Shown here in pieces: positions 45,354-54,366 of a stretch of DNA of 64,000 nucleotides. This stretch comes from Janthinobacterium sp. CG3 (GTDB lineage: Bacteria; Pseudomonadota; Gammaproteobacteria; Burkholderiales; Burkholderiaceae_D). Below the pieces are notes generated by a model, which had not been told where the DNA came from, made no database searches, and saw only the letters and a program-made list of their open reading frames with translations. Positions within the stretch are counted from its first letter, which is position 1. Each line of letters begins with the position of its first letter. The stretch covers positions 418,445-482,444 of the forward strand of contig NZ_KB467824.1 of the NCBI RefSeq assembly GCF_000344615.1, in the 5' to 3' direction. The translations under genes and the position numbers were made by a program.

Positions 45354-46172
45354 TTAATAGTAGTTGCCCATCAGGGAGGCGATTTCAATTAGCAGGATGA
45401 CCGAGAACAGGCGCAGCATTTCGGACAGGCCGTGCACGCTGCGCAGGCGCATGATGCGGCGCCCGGCCGCGCTGTCGTCGTTGAACGACGAGGCCAGCGG
45501 GATCAGGCCGACGGCAAAGCTGAAGAAGACGATCTTGAGCATCAGGATCAGCGTCACGGCCGGGTTGAAGACCTGGCCGACCGTGCGCGTGTAGCCTTGC
45601 AGCGCCCACGGCGTGAAGCCGTAGATGGTCAGGTAGGCCAGCACCAGCGAGAGTACGCAGCTGACCGCGGCGAGCATCCAGACGGCGAACACGCCGGCCG
45701 CCACGCGCGGGAAGAATTCGCGGTGCAGCAGGTCGGCGCCCTCGCGCTGCATGGCGTCGAGGGTGCCGCGGGCGCGCAGTTGGGCGAACTCGATGCCGTC
45801 GGGCAGGGTGATGCGCAGCGCCACGAACAGCGCCGCCGTCAGCGGGATCAGTTCAAGCACCAACACGCGCACCACCATTTCAAGCGCGAAGCGCGACAGC
45901 CCGTAGCTGAGCGCTGTGACGACGACGATGCGGATCAGCACCAGGCTGATGAGCGCCGACAGCACGGTGAACCACATCAGGTTGGGCGCGGTGGCCAGCA
46001 CCAGTTGGCGCGCCAGCGCGGGCCGGTGGGCGCGGCCGTAGGTGGATGGCGACAGCGCCAGTGAAAAAAACAGGACGGCGAAATGCAGCAGGCGCCACCA
46101 ACTGCTCAGCCACGCCATGGCGGAGCGGTGCAGTCGCCTGAAGCCGGAGGAAAGTGATGCTTGTGAAGTCAT
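45354..46172 (-). CDS. MlaE-type ABC transporter permease
   Basis: 272 aa, five or six membrane helices. The MlaE signature region is present: VVRVLVLELIPLTAALFVALRI, EFAQLRARGTLDAMQREGADLL, and FNPAVTLILMLKIVFFSFAVGLIPLA. It opens an operon with the MCE protein and a lipoprotein. The ATPase (MlaF) that normally powers this permease is not encoded beside it. Confidence 0.85.
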   Translation of the reverse strand: MTSQASLSSGFRRLHRSAMAWLSSWWRLLHFAVLFFSLALSPSTYGRAHRPALARQLVLATAPNLMWFTVLSALISLVLIRIVVVTALSYGLSRFALEMVVRVLVLELIPLTAALFVALRITLPDGIEFAQLRARGTLDAMQREGADLLHREFFPRVAAGVFAVWMLAAVSCVLSLVLAYLTIYGFTPWALQGYTRTVGQVFNPAVTLILMLKIVFFSFAVGLIPLASSFNDDSAAGRRIMRLRSVHGLSEMLRLFSVILLIEIASLMGNYY

Positions 46173-46276
46173 GCTGTTATCTTAGCATCGGCGCCGCGGC
46201 GGCGCGGCGGATTCGCGACAAATTCGGGCGGCGGGGGGCAAGCATACCCGCGTTCAGCGGCTTCGCCGTTGAATTC

Positions 46277-46349
46277 ATCAAAACCAAGGGCGTGACGCCG
46301 GGGCAGACCCTGAAGGTCTGACCCCGGTTTTTTGCCTCGGGTTGATTTT
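46277..46349. repeat. GGGGYYGACCCC-family intergenic repeat, copy 7 (both tails)
   Basis: CCGGGGCAGACC (46298-46309) pairs with GGTCTGACCCCGG (46315-46327) except for one missing base. The left tail ATCAAAACCAAGGGCGTGA is the complement of the tail seen on the right of the other copies, and a shorter right tail ends GGGTTGATTT. This copy shows that the full unit is an inverted repeat of about 70 bp. Confidence 0.85.
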
Positions 46350-46377
46350 CAGCGTTGCCGGCTCGCTGGCGGTGGGG

Positions 46378-47031
46378 TTAGCTCGCTTCGCGGCTGCGCC
46401 ACTCGATCATTTCGGCGATGGTCAGGATCGGCATGCCGTGCAGTTCGGCGAAGCGTTCGATGGCGTCGCCGCGCATCATGCTGCCGTCCGGGTTCATCAG
46501 CTCGCACAGCACCGCGGCCGGGTTCAGGCCGGCCATGATGGCCAGGTCGATCGAGCCTTCGGTGTGGCCGGCGCGCGCCAGCACGCCGCCGGGCGTGGCG
46601 CGCAGCGGGAACACGTGGCCCGGGCTGACCAGGTCGTGCGGCTTGGCCGCGCGGGCGACGGCGGCGCGCACGGTGGTGACGCGGTCGGCCGCCGAGACAC
46701 CGGTGGTGACGCCCTCGCGCGCCTCGATCGACACCGTGAACGGGGTGCCGTAGCGGCTGCCGTTTTCCGGCGCCATCGGCGCCAGTTCGAGCGCGCGCAC
46801 GGTGTCGGCCTGCAGGCACAGGCAGACGATGCCGCTGCATTCGCGGATCAGCAGCGCCATCGTTTCGACGCTGAGCTTGTCGGTGGCGACGATCAGGTCG
46901 GCCTCGTTCTCGCGGTCGAAATCGTCGAGCAGGATCACCGGGACGCCGGCGCGCATGGCCTCCAGCGCCGCGTGGATGCGACCCTCAAGGTCAAGGTGGG
47001 GGGAGGTCAGGGAAAAGTGATTGACTAACAT
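46378..47031 (-). CDS. ribB: 3,4-dihydroxy-2-butanone 4-phosphate synthase
   Basis: 217 aa from the ATG at 47031, preceded by GAGGAGC. Family motifs are complete: [74 protein letters not shown] and [11 protein letters not shown]. It lacks the GTP cyclohydrolase II half, so it is the monofunctional form. It makes the four-carbon unit of riboflavin from ribulose 5-phosphate, and is controlled by the FMN riboswitch upstream. Confidence 0.95.
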   Translation of the reverse strand: MLVNHFSLTSPHLDLEGRIHAALEAMRAGVPVILLDDFDRENEADLIVATDKLSVETMALLIRECSGIVCLCLQADTVRALELAPMAPENGSRYGTPFTVSIEAREGVTTGVSAADRVTTVRAAVARAAKPHDLVSPGHVFPLRATPGGVLARAGHTEGSIDLAIMAGLNPAAVLCELMNPDGSMMRGDAIERFAELHGMPILTIAEMIEWRSREAS

Positions 47032-47130
47032 GGGAAACGCTCCTCGCACAAATGGCGAAAAACGCTCCAGGGCAAGCGGATAGGCACAGCCACCCGCGTC
47101 GATCGCTCGACACGGGACTGCGGATACCGC

Positions 47131-47264
47131 ACATCTTCTTTCATCCGGACTATACCGTCGGCTCTGGAGTCACACCAGATCTGCTGACCTTGCTTGCGCA
47201 AGCGCTCGCGGGCTTCACCGTTGCCGGTTTTACCGCCGGTGGGGAATCGCACCCCGCCCCGAAG
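47131..47264 (-). promoter_or_regulatory. FMN riboswitch (RFN element) of ribB
   Basis: On the minus strand the conserved blocks run in order: GGGGCGGGGTGCGATTCCCC then ACCGGCGGTAA (47258-47228), GCCCGCGAGC, GATCTGGTGTGACTCCAGAG then CCGACGGTATAGTCCGGATG and AAAGAAGATG (47184-47132). This matches the FMN aptamer throughout. A GC-rich hairpin and a sequestering region follow before the GAGGAGC ribosome-binding site at about 47046, so control of either transcription or translation is possible. Confidence 0.95.
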
Positions 47265-47442
47265 ACGTATTGTTACCGGCAAAATTGCCGGCGCGCCAAG
47301 TGTAGCAGAAGTTCCCCGGCGCCGCGGCGCGGTGCGCGGGCCGCGGCGCCGGGCTGTATTTTTTTCGCCGGCGCGCGCGAATCAAGCCCAAGCGCGGCGA
47401 ATCGGTGTACCTTACGAAAATTCTTTCCTTACCTCGGCAAAA

Positions 47443-50253
47443 ATGAACCTGTACCCTTTGCGAATTATTTCCGGCGCGGCCATGCTGGCCTTGTCCTTCC
47501 TGGCGCACGCCGCCATTACACTGGGCGACCCGCTGCCGGTCGGACCGCAGGTGCAGGTCGGCAAGCTGGCCAACGGCCTGACCTACTACATTCAAAAGAA
47601 CGGCAAACCGGCCAACAAGGTCGAGCTGCGCCTGGTCGTCAAGGCCGGCTCGATGCTGGAGGACGACGACCAGCAGGGGCTGGCCCATTTCACCGAGCAC
47701 ATGGCGTTTAACGGCTCGACCAATTTCAAGAAAAGCGCGCTGATCTCGTATCTGCAATCGATCGGCGTCAAGTTCGGCGCCGACCTGAACGCCTACACCA
47801 GTTTCGACGAGACCGTCTACATCCTGCCGATTCCCACCGACAAGCAGGACAATATCGACAAGGGCTTCCTGGTGCTGGAAGACTGGGCCCACGGCCTGGC
47901 CTTGGACGACGCGGCCATCGACAGCGAGCGCGGCATCGTGCTTGAGGAACTGCGCCTGGGCAAGGGCGCCGACGACCGCATGAACAAGGTGTTGTTGCCG
48001 AAACTGTTCAACGACTCGCGCTACGGCAAGCGTTTGCCGATCGGCAAGGAAGCCATTCTGAAGCACTTCAAGTACGACGCGCTGCGGCGTTTCTACCGCG
48101 ACTGGTACCGGCCCGACCTGATGGCCGTGGTGGTGGTCGGCGACATCGAGCCGGCCGAGGCGGAACAGATGATCCACAAGCACTTCGACAAGCTGAAAAA
48201 CCCGGCCAACGCGCGCCCGCGGGTGTACGCCAAGGTGGCCACGCGCGCCCGCGACGAGGCACTGGTGGTGACCGACAAGGAGGCCCCCAACAATACCTTG
48301 TTGATCCGCTATCCGGTGCGGCCGATACGCACCGACGGGACCTTCGGCGGCTACCGCGAAAAGATGATTGAAAGCCTGTACGGCGAGATGCTCGCGGCGC
48401 GCATGCAGGAACTGACCCAGCAGGCCGAGCCGCCGTTCATCCAGGGCGGCAGCGGCATGGGCAAGCTGGTGCGCGGTTACCAGTCGTTCAGCGCCTACGC
48501 GCTGCTGGGCAAGGGCGGCGTGGCGCCGGCCGCCAACGCGCTGATACAGGCGGGCGAGCGGGTGCGCCGCTTCGGCTTTAGCGCCGTCGAGTTCGAACGT
48601 AGCCGCAAGAATATGTTGCGCAACTACGAGCGCAGCTACAAGGAACGCGACAAGTCCGACTCGGCCGGCTACACGGCCGAGTACATACGCAATTTCCTCG
48701 AACAGGAAGCGATTCCCGGCATCGAGAACGAGTACCGCTATGTGCAAGAGTTGCTGCCGCTGATCACGCTCGACGAGGTCAACCGGGCGGTGCGCGAGGC
48801 CTTGCCGCGGGACCAGAAAAAGCTGGTGGTGTTTATGGGTTCGGACCGCGGCGTGGTCGTGCCGACCGCCGCGGCCCTGCTGAAGGCGGTCGCCGCGGCG
48901 GAAAAGCTGGAGGTCAAGCCGCAGCAGGAGCGCGTGCTGGGCAGCACCGTGATGGACGCGCCGCCGCCGGCCGGCGGCATCGTCGCCGAACGGCGCGACG
49001 CGGCGCTGGGCCTGACCGAGTTGACGCTGAGCAACGGCGTGCGGGTGGTGCTGAAGCCGACCGACTTCAAGAACGACCAGGTGTTAATGGGCGCGACCCG
49101 CTTCGGCGGCCAGTCGCTGTTCAGCGACGCCGACGTGTTCAACGCCCGCTACGCCAGCGCCATCGTCGGCCAGATGGGCTTGAAGACTTACACGCCGACG
49201 GATTTGCAGAAAATCCTGGCCGGCAAGACCGTCAGCGTCGGCGCCTTTTTGGGCAACCTGAACGAGGGCGTCGCCGGCAGTTCCAGCACCGCCGACCTGG
49301 AAACCATGCTGCAACTGGTCTACCTGCGCTACACCGACGCGCGCCAGGACGACGCGCTCTACCAGTCCTTCATCGGCAAGCAGCAGGACCTGGCGAAGAA
49401 CACGATGTTGCGGCCGGAGTCGGTGTTCGTCGACACGGTGCAGACGACGATGTATCACCACCATCCGCGCCTGGCGCGGGCGGCGCGGCCCGAGGATTTC
49501 GACAAGATCACGCTGGCGCGCGTGCTGGAGATTTACCGCGAGCGGTTTGCCAGCGCCCGCGGCACCACCTTTTTCCTGGTCGGCAGCTTCGACGTGGAGC
49601 AGATCAAGCCCTTGATCGCCACTTATCTCGCCAGTCTGCCGGCCGGCGAGGTGACGGCGGTCTACAAGGACCTGGGCGTGCGCCCGGTCAGCGGCGTGGT
49701 CAAGAAGGAGGTGCGCAAGGGCAGCGAGGCGAAGAGCACCATTTCAATCACCTTCAGCGGCGACGCCGAGTACACCGACGCCGGGCAGATGCAGGTGCAG
49801 GCGCTGGTGGAGGTGTTGAACATCAAGCTGACCGAGGTGCTGCGCGAGAAGATGGGCCTGATTTATGGCGGCGGCTTTCAGGGCGGGCTGAACAAGCTGC
49901 CCTACGGCAGCTATTCGCTGAGCGCCGGCTTGCCGACGGCGCCGGAAAATGTCGACAAGGTGATTGCCGCGACGTTCGCCGAGATCGAAAGGATGAAGCA
50001 GGACGGCCCGCTGGCGAGCGACTTGGCCAAGGTGCAGGAGAATTGGATCAAGAACCACCAGAAATCGATGCGCGAGAACAGCTACTGGCTGGGCCGCTTG
50101 CAGACGGCGCTGCTGCAGGGCAGCGACCCGGCCGCCATTCTCAGCTACGAGGAACGGGTCAAGGCGCTCCAGCCGGCCGAGTTGCAGGCGGTCGCCAAGC
50201 GCTACTTCAACATGGACAATTACGTCCAGGTGGTGTTGTACCCCGAGAAATAA
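47443..50253 (+). CDS. M16 family zinc metalloprotease, PqqL-like
   Basis: 936 aa from the ATG at 47443 (MNLYPLRIISGAAMLALSFLAHAA), which gives a signal peptide; a frame open to 47194 runs into the riboswitch. The inverted zinc motif HxxEH is at residues 82-86 in LAHFTEHMAFNGSTNF, with the downstream E in the SERGIVLEELR segment. Two peptidase_M16 halves are present, the second inactive (about 505-936), as in PqqL/insulinase-type periplasmic enzymes. It likely degrades peptides in the periplasm. Confidence 0.93.
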   Translation: MNLYPLRIISGAAMLALSFLAHAAITLGDPLPVGPQVQVGKLANGLTYYIQKNGKPANKVELRLVVKAGSMLEDDDQQGLAHFTEHMAFNGSTNFKKSALISYLQSIGVKFGADLNAYTSFDETVYILPIPTDKQDNIDKGFLVLEDWAHGLALDDAAIDSERGIVLEELRLGKGADDRMNKVLLPKLFNDSRYGKRLPIGKEAILKHFKYDALRRFYRDWYRPDLMAVVVVGDIEPAEAEQMIHKHFDKLKNPANARPRVYAKVATRARDEALVVTDKEAPNNTLLIRYPVRPIRTDGTFGGYREKMIESLYGEMLAARMQELTQQAEPPFIQGGSGMGKLVRGYQSFSAYALLGKGGVAPAANALIQAGERVRRFGFSAVEFERSRKNMLRNYERSYKERDKSDSAGYTAEYIRNFLEQEAIPGIENEYRYVQELLPLITLDEVNRAVREALPRDQKKLVVFMGSDRGVVVPTAAALLKAVAAAEKLEVKPQQERVLGSTVMDAPPPAGGIVAERRDAALGLTELTLSNGVRVVLKPTDFKNDQVLMGATRFGGQSLFSDADVFNARYASAIVGQMGLKTYTPTDLQKILAGKTVSVGAFLGNLNEGVAGSSSTADLETMLQLVYLRYTDARQDDALYQSFIGKQQDLAKNTMLRPESVFVDTVQTTMYHHHPRLARAARPEDFDKITLARVLEIYRERFASARGTTFFLVGSFDVEQIKPLIATYLASLPAGEVTAVYKDLGVRPVSGVVKKEVRKGSEAKSTISITFSGDAEYTDAGQMQVQALVEVLNIKLTEVLREKMGLIYGGGFQGGLNKLPYGSYSLSAGLPTAPENVDKVIAATFAEIERMKQDGPLASDLAKVQENWIKNHQKSMRENSYWLGRLQTALLQGSDPAAILSYEERVKALQPAELQAVAKRYFNMDNYVQVVLYPEK

Positions 50254-50371
50254 GCGCGGGCGCCCTTGTTTTCCGCCTTGCTCGGCCCCGGCGTGGTTTC
50301 CCGTCCGGCCTATGCTGTTAAACTAGCGGCGCAGCACTGAATCATTGACACACCACGCATAGGGCAACAAG

Positions 50372-50572
50372 ATGGCAAAGAAGAACGAAGAGTTGGATCC
50401 GGAAACACTGGCGTTGATACATTGGTGTATCGAAGTCGAAGGCTTCCTGGTGGCGGGCGGCGCAACGCAGGCCCAGGCCCAGGAGCATATTGAAGAGCAG
50501 GTTGAATGGTTCACCGACCAGTTCTATGACGGCTTGACGCCGGAAGAGGCGGCCAAGGAAGCGCTGGCGTAA
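50372..50572 (+). CDS. Small acidic conserved protein, unknown
   Basis: 66 aa, ATG at 50372. It is acidic and helical: MAKKNEELDPETLALIHWCIEVEGFLVAGG, then TQAQAQEHIEEQVEWFTDQFYDG, then LTPEEAAKEALA. No signal peptide or membrane segment. It has good codon structure in the high-GC style of its neighbours. No family is known to me. A GC-rich hairpin without T-run lies at about 50579-50605. Confidence 0.65.
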   Translation: MAKKNEELDPETLALIHWCIEVEGFLVAGGATQAQAQEHIEEQVEWFTDQFYDGLTPEEAAKEALA

Positions 50573-50658
50573 GCCGGCGCCCCGTCGCGCTGCGCTGCGG
50601 GGCGAACGGCACCGCCAGGATCAGCAGCCTGTACGGCGGTTATCCGCGGGTCCATTCG

Positions 50659-51276
50659 TCAACGCGCCATCGGCGCCAGCGCCAGCGTCAGGCCGAGGCC
50701 GACCAGGACCGCGCCGATCCCCTTGTTGAGTACGTTTTGCCCGCGCAGCATCGCGCCGCGCAGGCGCTGGTCCGAAAAAAACAGCGCAACCAGGCTGAAC
50801 CAAAGCCAGTGCGCCAGCGACATGAACAGGCCGTAGCCAAATTGCGCGGCCGTGGCGGTGTCGGCGCCGACCACCTGGGTGTAGGTGCTGAGCACGAACA
50901 AGGTGGTTTTCGGGTTGAGGGCGTTGGTCATGAAACCGCTGCGCAAGGCCGCCAACGCGCTGCCGGCGGGCTGGGCCGACAGGTCGGGTTGCAGTACCGC
51001 CTTGGCGACGAAGGTGCGGTAGCCGATGTAGACCAGGTAGGCCGCGCCGACCAGCTTGATGGCCAGGAACAGGCTGGGCGTGTGGGCGATCAGCAGTCCC
51101 ACCCCGAGCATGGTGTAGAACACGTGCACTTGCACGCCGAGCGCGATGCCGGCGGCGGCCAGCAGCCCGGCGCGGCGGCCGTGCAGGTAACTGTTGCGCG
51201 TGACCATGGCAAAGTCGGCGCCGGGGCTGATCACGGCCAGGATGGTGATCACGGCTACTGCGAGCAATTCGGTCAT
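50659..51276 (-). CDS. LysE/RhtB family amino acid exporter
   Basis: 205 aa from the ATG at 51276, preceded by AAGGAAA; the frame is open to 52020 only as a shadow of the divergent gene. The family start is clear (MTELLAVAVITILAVISPGADFAMVTRNSYLHGRRAGLLAAAGIALGVQVH), with six membrane helices and NPKTTLFVLSTY. It exports amino acids or homoserine lactone-type compounds. It is divergent from a LysR regulator. Confidence 0.92.
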   Translation of the reverse strand: MTELLAVAVITILAVISPGADFAMVTRNSYLHGRRAGLLAAAGIALGVQVHVFYTMLGVGLLIAHTPSLFLAIKLVGAAYLVYIGYRTFVAKAVLQPDLSAQPAGSALAALRSGFMTNALNPKTTLFVLSTYTQVVGADTATAAQFGYGLFMSLAHWLWFSLVALFFSDQRLRGAMLRGQNVLNKGIGAVLVGLGLTLALAPMAR

Positions 51277-51385
51277 GGCGTTTCCTTGTGGTGAGCCCGG
51301 CGTGCCGGGAAAACCCATTTTTGCCGAATTCGGGTGGGGTGAAAATCGATGTATACTCAAGCAAATACTTGAGGAAAAATCACAG

Positions 51386-52279
51386 ATGGCATTGCATGCC
51401 CCATCCTTGAACGCGGTGCGCATGTTCGCGGTCGCGGCCCGCCACCTGAGTTTTGTGCGCGCCGCCGACGAGTTGCACCTGACGCACGGCGCCGTCAGCC
51501 GCCAGATCAAGCTACTCGAGGAGACGCTCGGCGTAGCCTTGTTCGAGCGCCGCAATCGGGCAGTTTTTCTCACGCGCGAGGGCGCCGCCTTCAAGCTCAC
51601 CTGCGACGACGTGATGGCGCGCCTGGCCGAGGGCGTGCGCGCCATCCAGCAAGCCGCGCCGCAGCGGCCGCTGGTGTTGTCGTGCGAGCCGACGCTGGCG
51701 ATGCGCTGGCTGATTCCGCGCCTGGGCGCTTTCCGCGCCACCTTCCCGCAGATCGAGCTGCACCTGTTCGCCGCCGGCGGCCCGGTGCAATTCCAGCGCG
51801 GCCATGTCGACCTGGCGCTGCGGCGCAACGACTTCGCCTGGGGCGCCGGCTGCCACGCCGAGCCGGTGGCGCGGGAGTGGACCGCGCCGGTGTGCGCGCC
51901 GGCGTTGTTGCAGGGCGGACAGTTGCATCTGGAGCGACAGGGCCTGCTGCACACGCAGTCGCGACCGGACGCCTGGCAGCGCTGGGGCGCGGCGAGCGGG
52001 CGCCCGGTCGCGGCGGCCACGGCGGCGCGCTACGAGCATTTTTATCTGAGCCTGCAGGCGGCCGGCGCCGGCCTGGGCGTGGCCATCGGCTCGGTCTACA
52101 TGGTCGAGGAGGAACTGGCCAGCGCGCGCCTGGTGGCGCCGCCGGGCGGTTTCGTCGAGGACGGTTCGGTGTATTTCCTGCTCTCGCCGACGCCTTTCGA
52201 GGGCGACGAGCGGCGCCAGACGGTGCTCGGCTGGCTGCGGCGCGAGCTGGCGGCGACGTTGGCGGCCGTCGTGCGTTAA
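51386..52279 (+). CDS. LysR family transcriptional regulator (GcvA-like)
   Basis: 297 aa from the ATG at 51386, after GAGGAAAA. The helix-turn-helix LNAVRMFAVAARHLSFVRAADELHLTHGAVSRQIKLLEETLGVALFERRNRAVFLTREG is of the GcvA type, and LALRRNDFAWGAGCHAEPV, the fold around the effector site, supports this. It probably controls the divergent exporter 109 bp away. Confidence 0.92.
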   Translation: MALHAPSLNAVRMFAVAARHLSFVRAADELHLTHGAVSRQIKLLEETLGVALFERRNRAVFLTREGAAFKLTCDDVMARLAEGVRAIQQAAPQRPLVLSCEPTLAMRWLIPRLGAFRATFPQIELHLFAAGGPVQFQRGHVDLALRRNDFAWGAGCHAEPVAREWTAPVCAPALLQGGQLHLERQGLLHTQSRPDAWQRWGAASGRPVAAATAARYEHFYLSLQAAGAGLGVAIGSVYMVEEELASARLVAPPGGFVEDGSVYFLLSPTPFEGDERRQTVLGWLRRELAATLAAVVR

Positions 52280-52372
52280 ATAAACTGTTTTTTTGCGGAA
52301 CTTTTTACCTGGGCCGTTGATCCAATCTCCTTAGAGCCGCTGGCAAGCTCGGCTGTAATCAAGGAGGTGAAC

Positions 52373-53242
52373 ATGACAGGCAGTTTTTCTTACCGCGACG
52401 CTTTCTCGCGCAACATCGGCTGGGTCACGCCGGCCGAGCAAGAGCAGTTGCGCCACAAGCGCGTCGCCATCGCCGGCATGGGCGGGGTCGGCGGGGTGCA
52501 CCTGCTGACCTTGGCCAGGCTCGGCATCGGCGCCTTCCACATCGCCGATTTCGACCATTTCGACATCGCCAACTTCAACCGCCAGGTCGGCGCGACGATG
52601 TCGACCCTGGGCCGGCCGAAGGTCGACGTGCTGGCCGAGATGGCCAGCGACATCAATCCCGAGATGGCGATCACGCGCTTTCCCGACGGCGTCAACGGCG
52701 CCAACCTGGAAGATTTTTTCGCCGGCGTCGACCTGTACGTCGACGGCCTGGATTTTTTCGCCTTCCGCGCCCGCCAGGCGACCTTCGCCATGTGCGCCCG
52801 GCTCGGCATTCCCGCGATCACGGCGGCGCCGCTGGGGATGGGCACGGCCTTGCTCAATTTCATGCCGGGCCGAATGACGTTCGAGCAATACTTCGGCTGG
52901 GGCGAGCTGCCCGACGCCGAGAAGGCGCTGCGCTTCCTGGTCGGCTTGGCGCCGGCGGGCCTGCACGGCGCCTACCTGGTCGACCCCTCGGCCATCAACC
53001 TGAAGGAGCAGCGCGGGCCGTCGACCATCATGGGGTGCCAGTTGTGCGCCGGCGCCGCCGCCACCGAGGCGCTGAAGATCCTGTTGCGACGAGGAAAAGT
53101 GCTTGCCGCGCCGCATGGCGTGCACTTCGATGCCTTCCGCAACAAGCTGGTGCGCACCTGGCGCCCGGGCGGCAACCGCCATCCGCTGCAGCGCCTGGCG
53201 ATGATGATAATCAAGCGCCGCAGAGCGGCGGAAAGGCCATGA
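52373..53242 (+). CDS. ThiF/E1-like adenylyltransferase
   Basis: 289 aa from the ATG at 52373, right after AAGGAGG. The nucleotide-binding loop GMGGVGG is at 35-41, D59 in HIADFDHFD, the Arg finger R70 (NFNRQ), K83 and D124 (VDGLD) follow; these are the ATP-handling residues of MoeB/ThiF. Only one CxxC (C222, C225) of the usual two is present. It should adenylate a carboxylate, either a C-terminal GG of a small carrier or a small molecule. It overlaps the nitroreductase gene by ATGA. The pair matches the two halves of the mycobacterial fusion protein MoeY. Confidence 0.85.
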   Translation: MTGSFSYRDAFSRNIGWVTPAEQEQLRHKRVAIAGMGGVGGVHLLTLARLGIGAFHIADFDHFDIANFNRQVGATMSTLGRPKVDVLAEMASDINPEMAITRFPDGVNGANLEDFFAGVDLYVDGLDFFAFRARQATFAMCARLGIPAITAAPLGMGTALLNFMPGRMTFEQYFGWGELPDAEKALRFLVGLAPAGLHGAYLVDPSAINLKEQRGPSTIMGCQLCAGAAATEALKILLRRGKVLAAPHGVHFDAFRNKLVRTWRPGGNRHPLQRLAMMIIKRRRAAERP

Positions 53243-54366
53243 CCATGCTGCTCGACGGCACCCTGGAACGCATCCTCGACCTGGCGCGCTGGGCGCCCAG
53301 CGGCGACAACACCCAACCCTGGCGCTTTGAAATCGTCGACGAGCGCCACATCGTCGTGCACGGCTTCGACACGCGCGCGCACTGCGTCTACGACCTCGAC
53401 GGCCACCCCAGCCAGATCTCGCTCGGCGCCTTGCTTGAGACCATGGCGATCGCCGCCAGCGGCTACGGCCTGCGGTTACGCGCCCAGCGGCGCGGCGGCG
53501 CCCCCGAGCACTTGCCGACCTTCGACGTCGCGTTCGAGGCCGCGCCGCGCCAGCCCGCCGATCCGCTGTCCGGCTACATCCAGCGCCGCAGCGTGCAGCG
53601 CCGGCCGCTGCGCACGCGCGCGCTGAGCGCGGTGGAAAAAAGCGCGCTGGCCGCCGCCTTGCCCGAGGGCTACCAGATCGTCTGGCTGGAGGGCTTCGGC
53701 AAGCGCCTGGCGGCGGCGCGGCTGATGTTTGCCAACGCCAAGCTGCGCCTGACCATGCCCGAGGCGCACCAGGTGCACCGCGCGGTGATCGAATGGAACG
53801 CCCGTTACAGCGAGGACCGCATTCCCGACCAGGCGCTGGGGGTCGATCCGATGACGAGCAAACTGATGCGTTGGATCATGCAGAGCTGGCGCCGGGTCGA
53901 ATTTTTCAACACCTTCCTGGCCGGCACGGTGGCGCCGCGCATCCAGATGGACTTGATTCCCGGCCTGGCCTGCGCCGCCCATTTCGCGCTGGTCGCCACC
54001 AAGCAGCCGCGCTCGATCGACGACTACGTGGCGGCGGGGCGGGCGATGCAGCGCTTCTGGCTGACCGCGACCCTGCTCGAACTGCAACTGCAACCGGAAC
54101 TGACGCCGCTGATCTTCGCGCGCTACGTGCGCGAGGGCAGGATGTTCTCGCGCGTGCCCGGCATGCAGGAACACGCCGGCGCGTTGGCCGCGCGCTGCGC
54201 CGCGCTCATCGGCGAGGACTGCGGCCAGCGCGCCGTGTTCATGGGACGCATCGGCGCGGGCGCCGCGGCGCGGGCGCGCTCGACGCGCCGGCCGCTCCAG
54301 GATTTGTTGGTACAGGGCGGGGGCAGGGGCGGGGGCGGAGCCGGTTCCGGCAGACGCCATGCGTGA
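53239..54366 (+). CDS. Nitroreductase family flavoprotein
   Basis: 375 aa. The FMN-binding start ILDLARWAPSGDNTQPWRFEIVDE (residues 12-35) is typical of the Acg/nitroreductase superfamily, and a further flavin-side motif lies in PGLACAAHFALVATKQPRS. It is longer than the usual 200-220 aa, with an extra helical insertion at about 150-240, as in the C-terminal half of MoeY. The last 40 residues are Arg/Gly-rich. It is coupled to the ThiF gene upstream and overlaps the acyltransferase gene by 8 bp, so the three work in one pathway, substrate unknown. Confidence 0.85.
   Translation: MTMLLDGTLERILDLARWAPSGDNTQPWRFEIVDERHIVVHGFDTRAHCVYDLDGHPSQISLGALLETMAIAASGYGLRLRAQRRGGAPEHLPTFDVAFEAAPRQPADPLSGYIQRRSVQRRPLRTRALSAVEKSALAAALPEGYQIVWLEGFGKRLAAARLMFANAKLRLTMPEAHQVHRAVIEWNARYSEDRIPDQALGVDPMTSKLMRWIMQSWRRVEFFNTFLAGTVAPRIQMDLIPGLACAAHFALVATKQPRSIDDYVAAGRAMQRFWLTATLLELQLQPELTPLIFARYVREGRMFSRVPGMQEHAGALAARCAALIGEDCGQRAVFMGRIGAGAAARARSTRRPLQDLLVQGGGRGGGGAGSGRRHA

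Noticed and set aside
47194-47442. Longer N-terminus for the M16 protease
   Set aside because: It would place coding sequence over the FMN riboswitch of ribB and lacks a signal peptide; the ATG at 47443 gives one.
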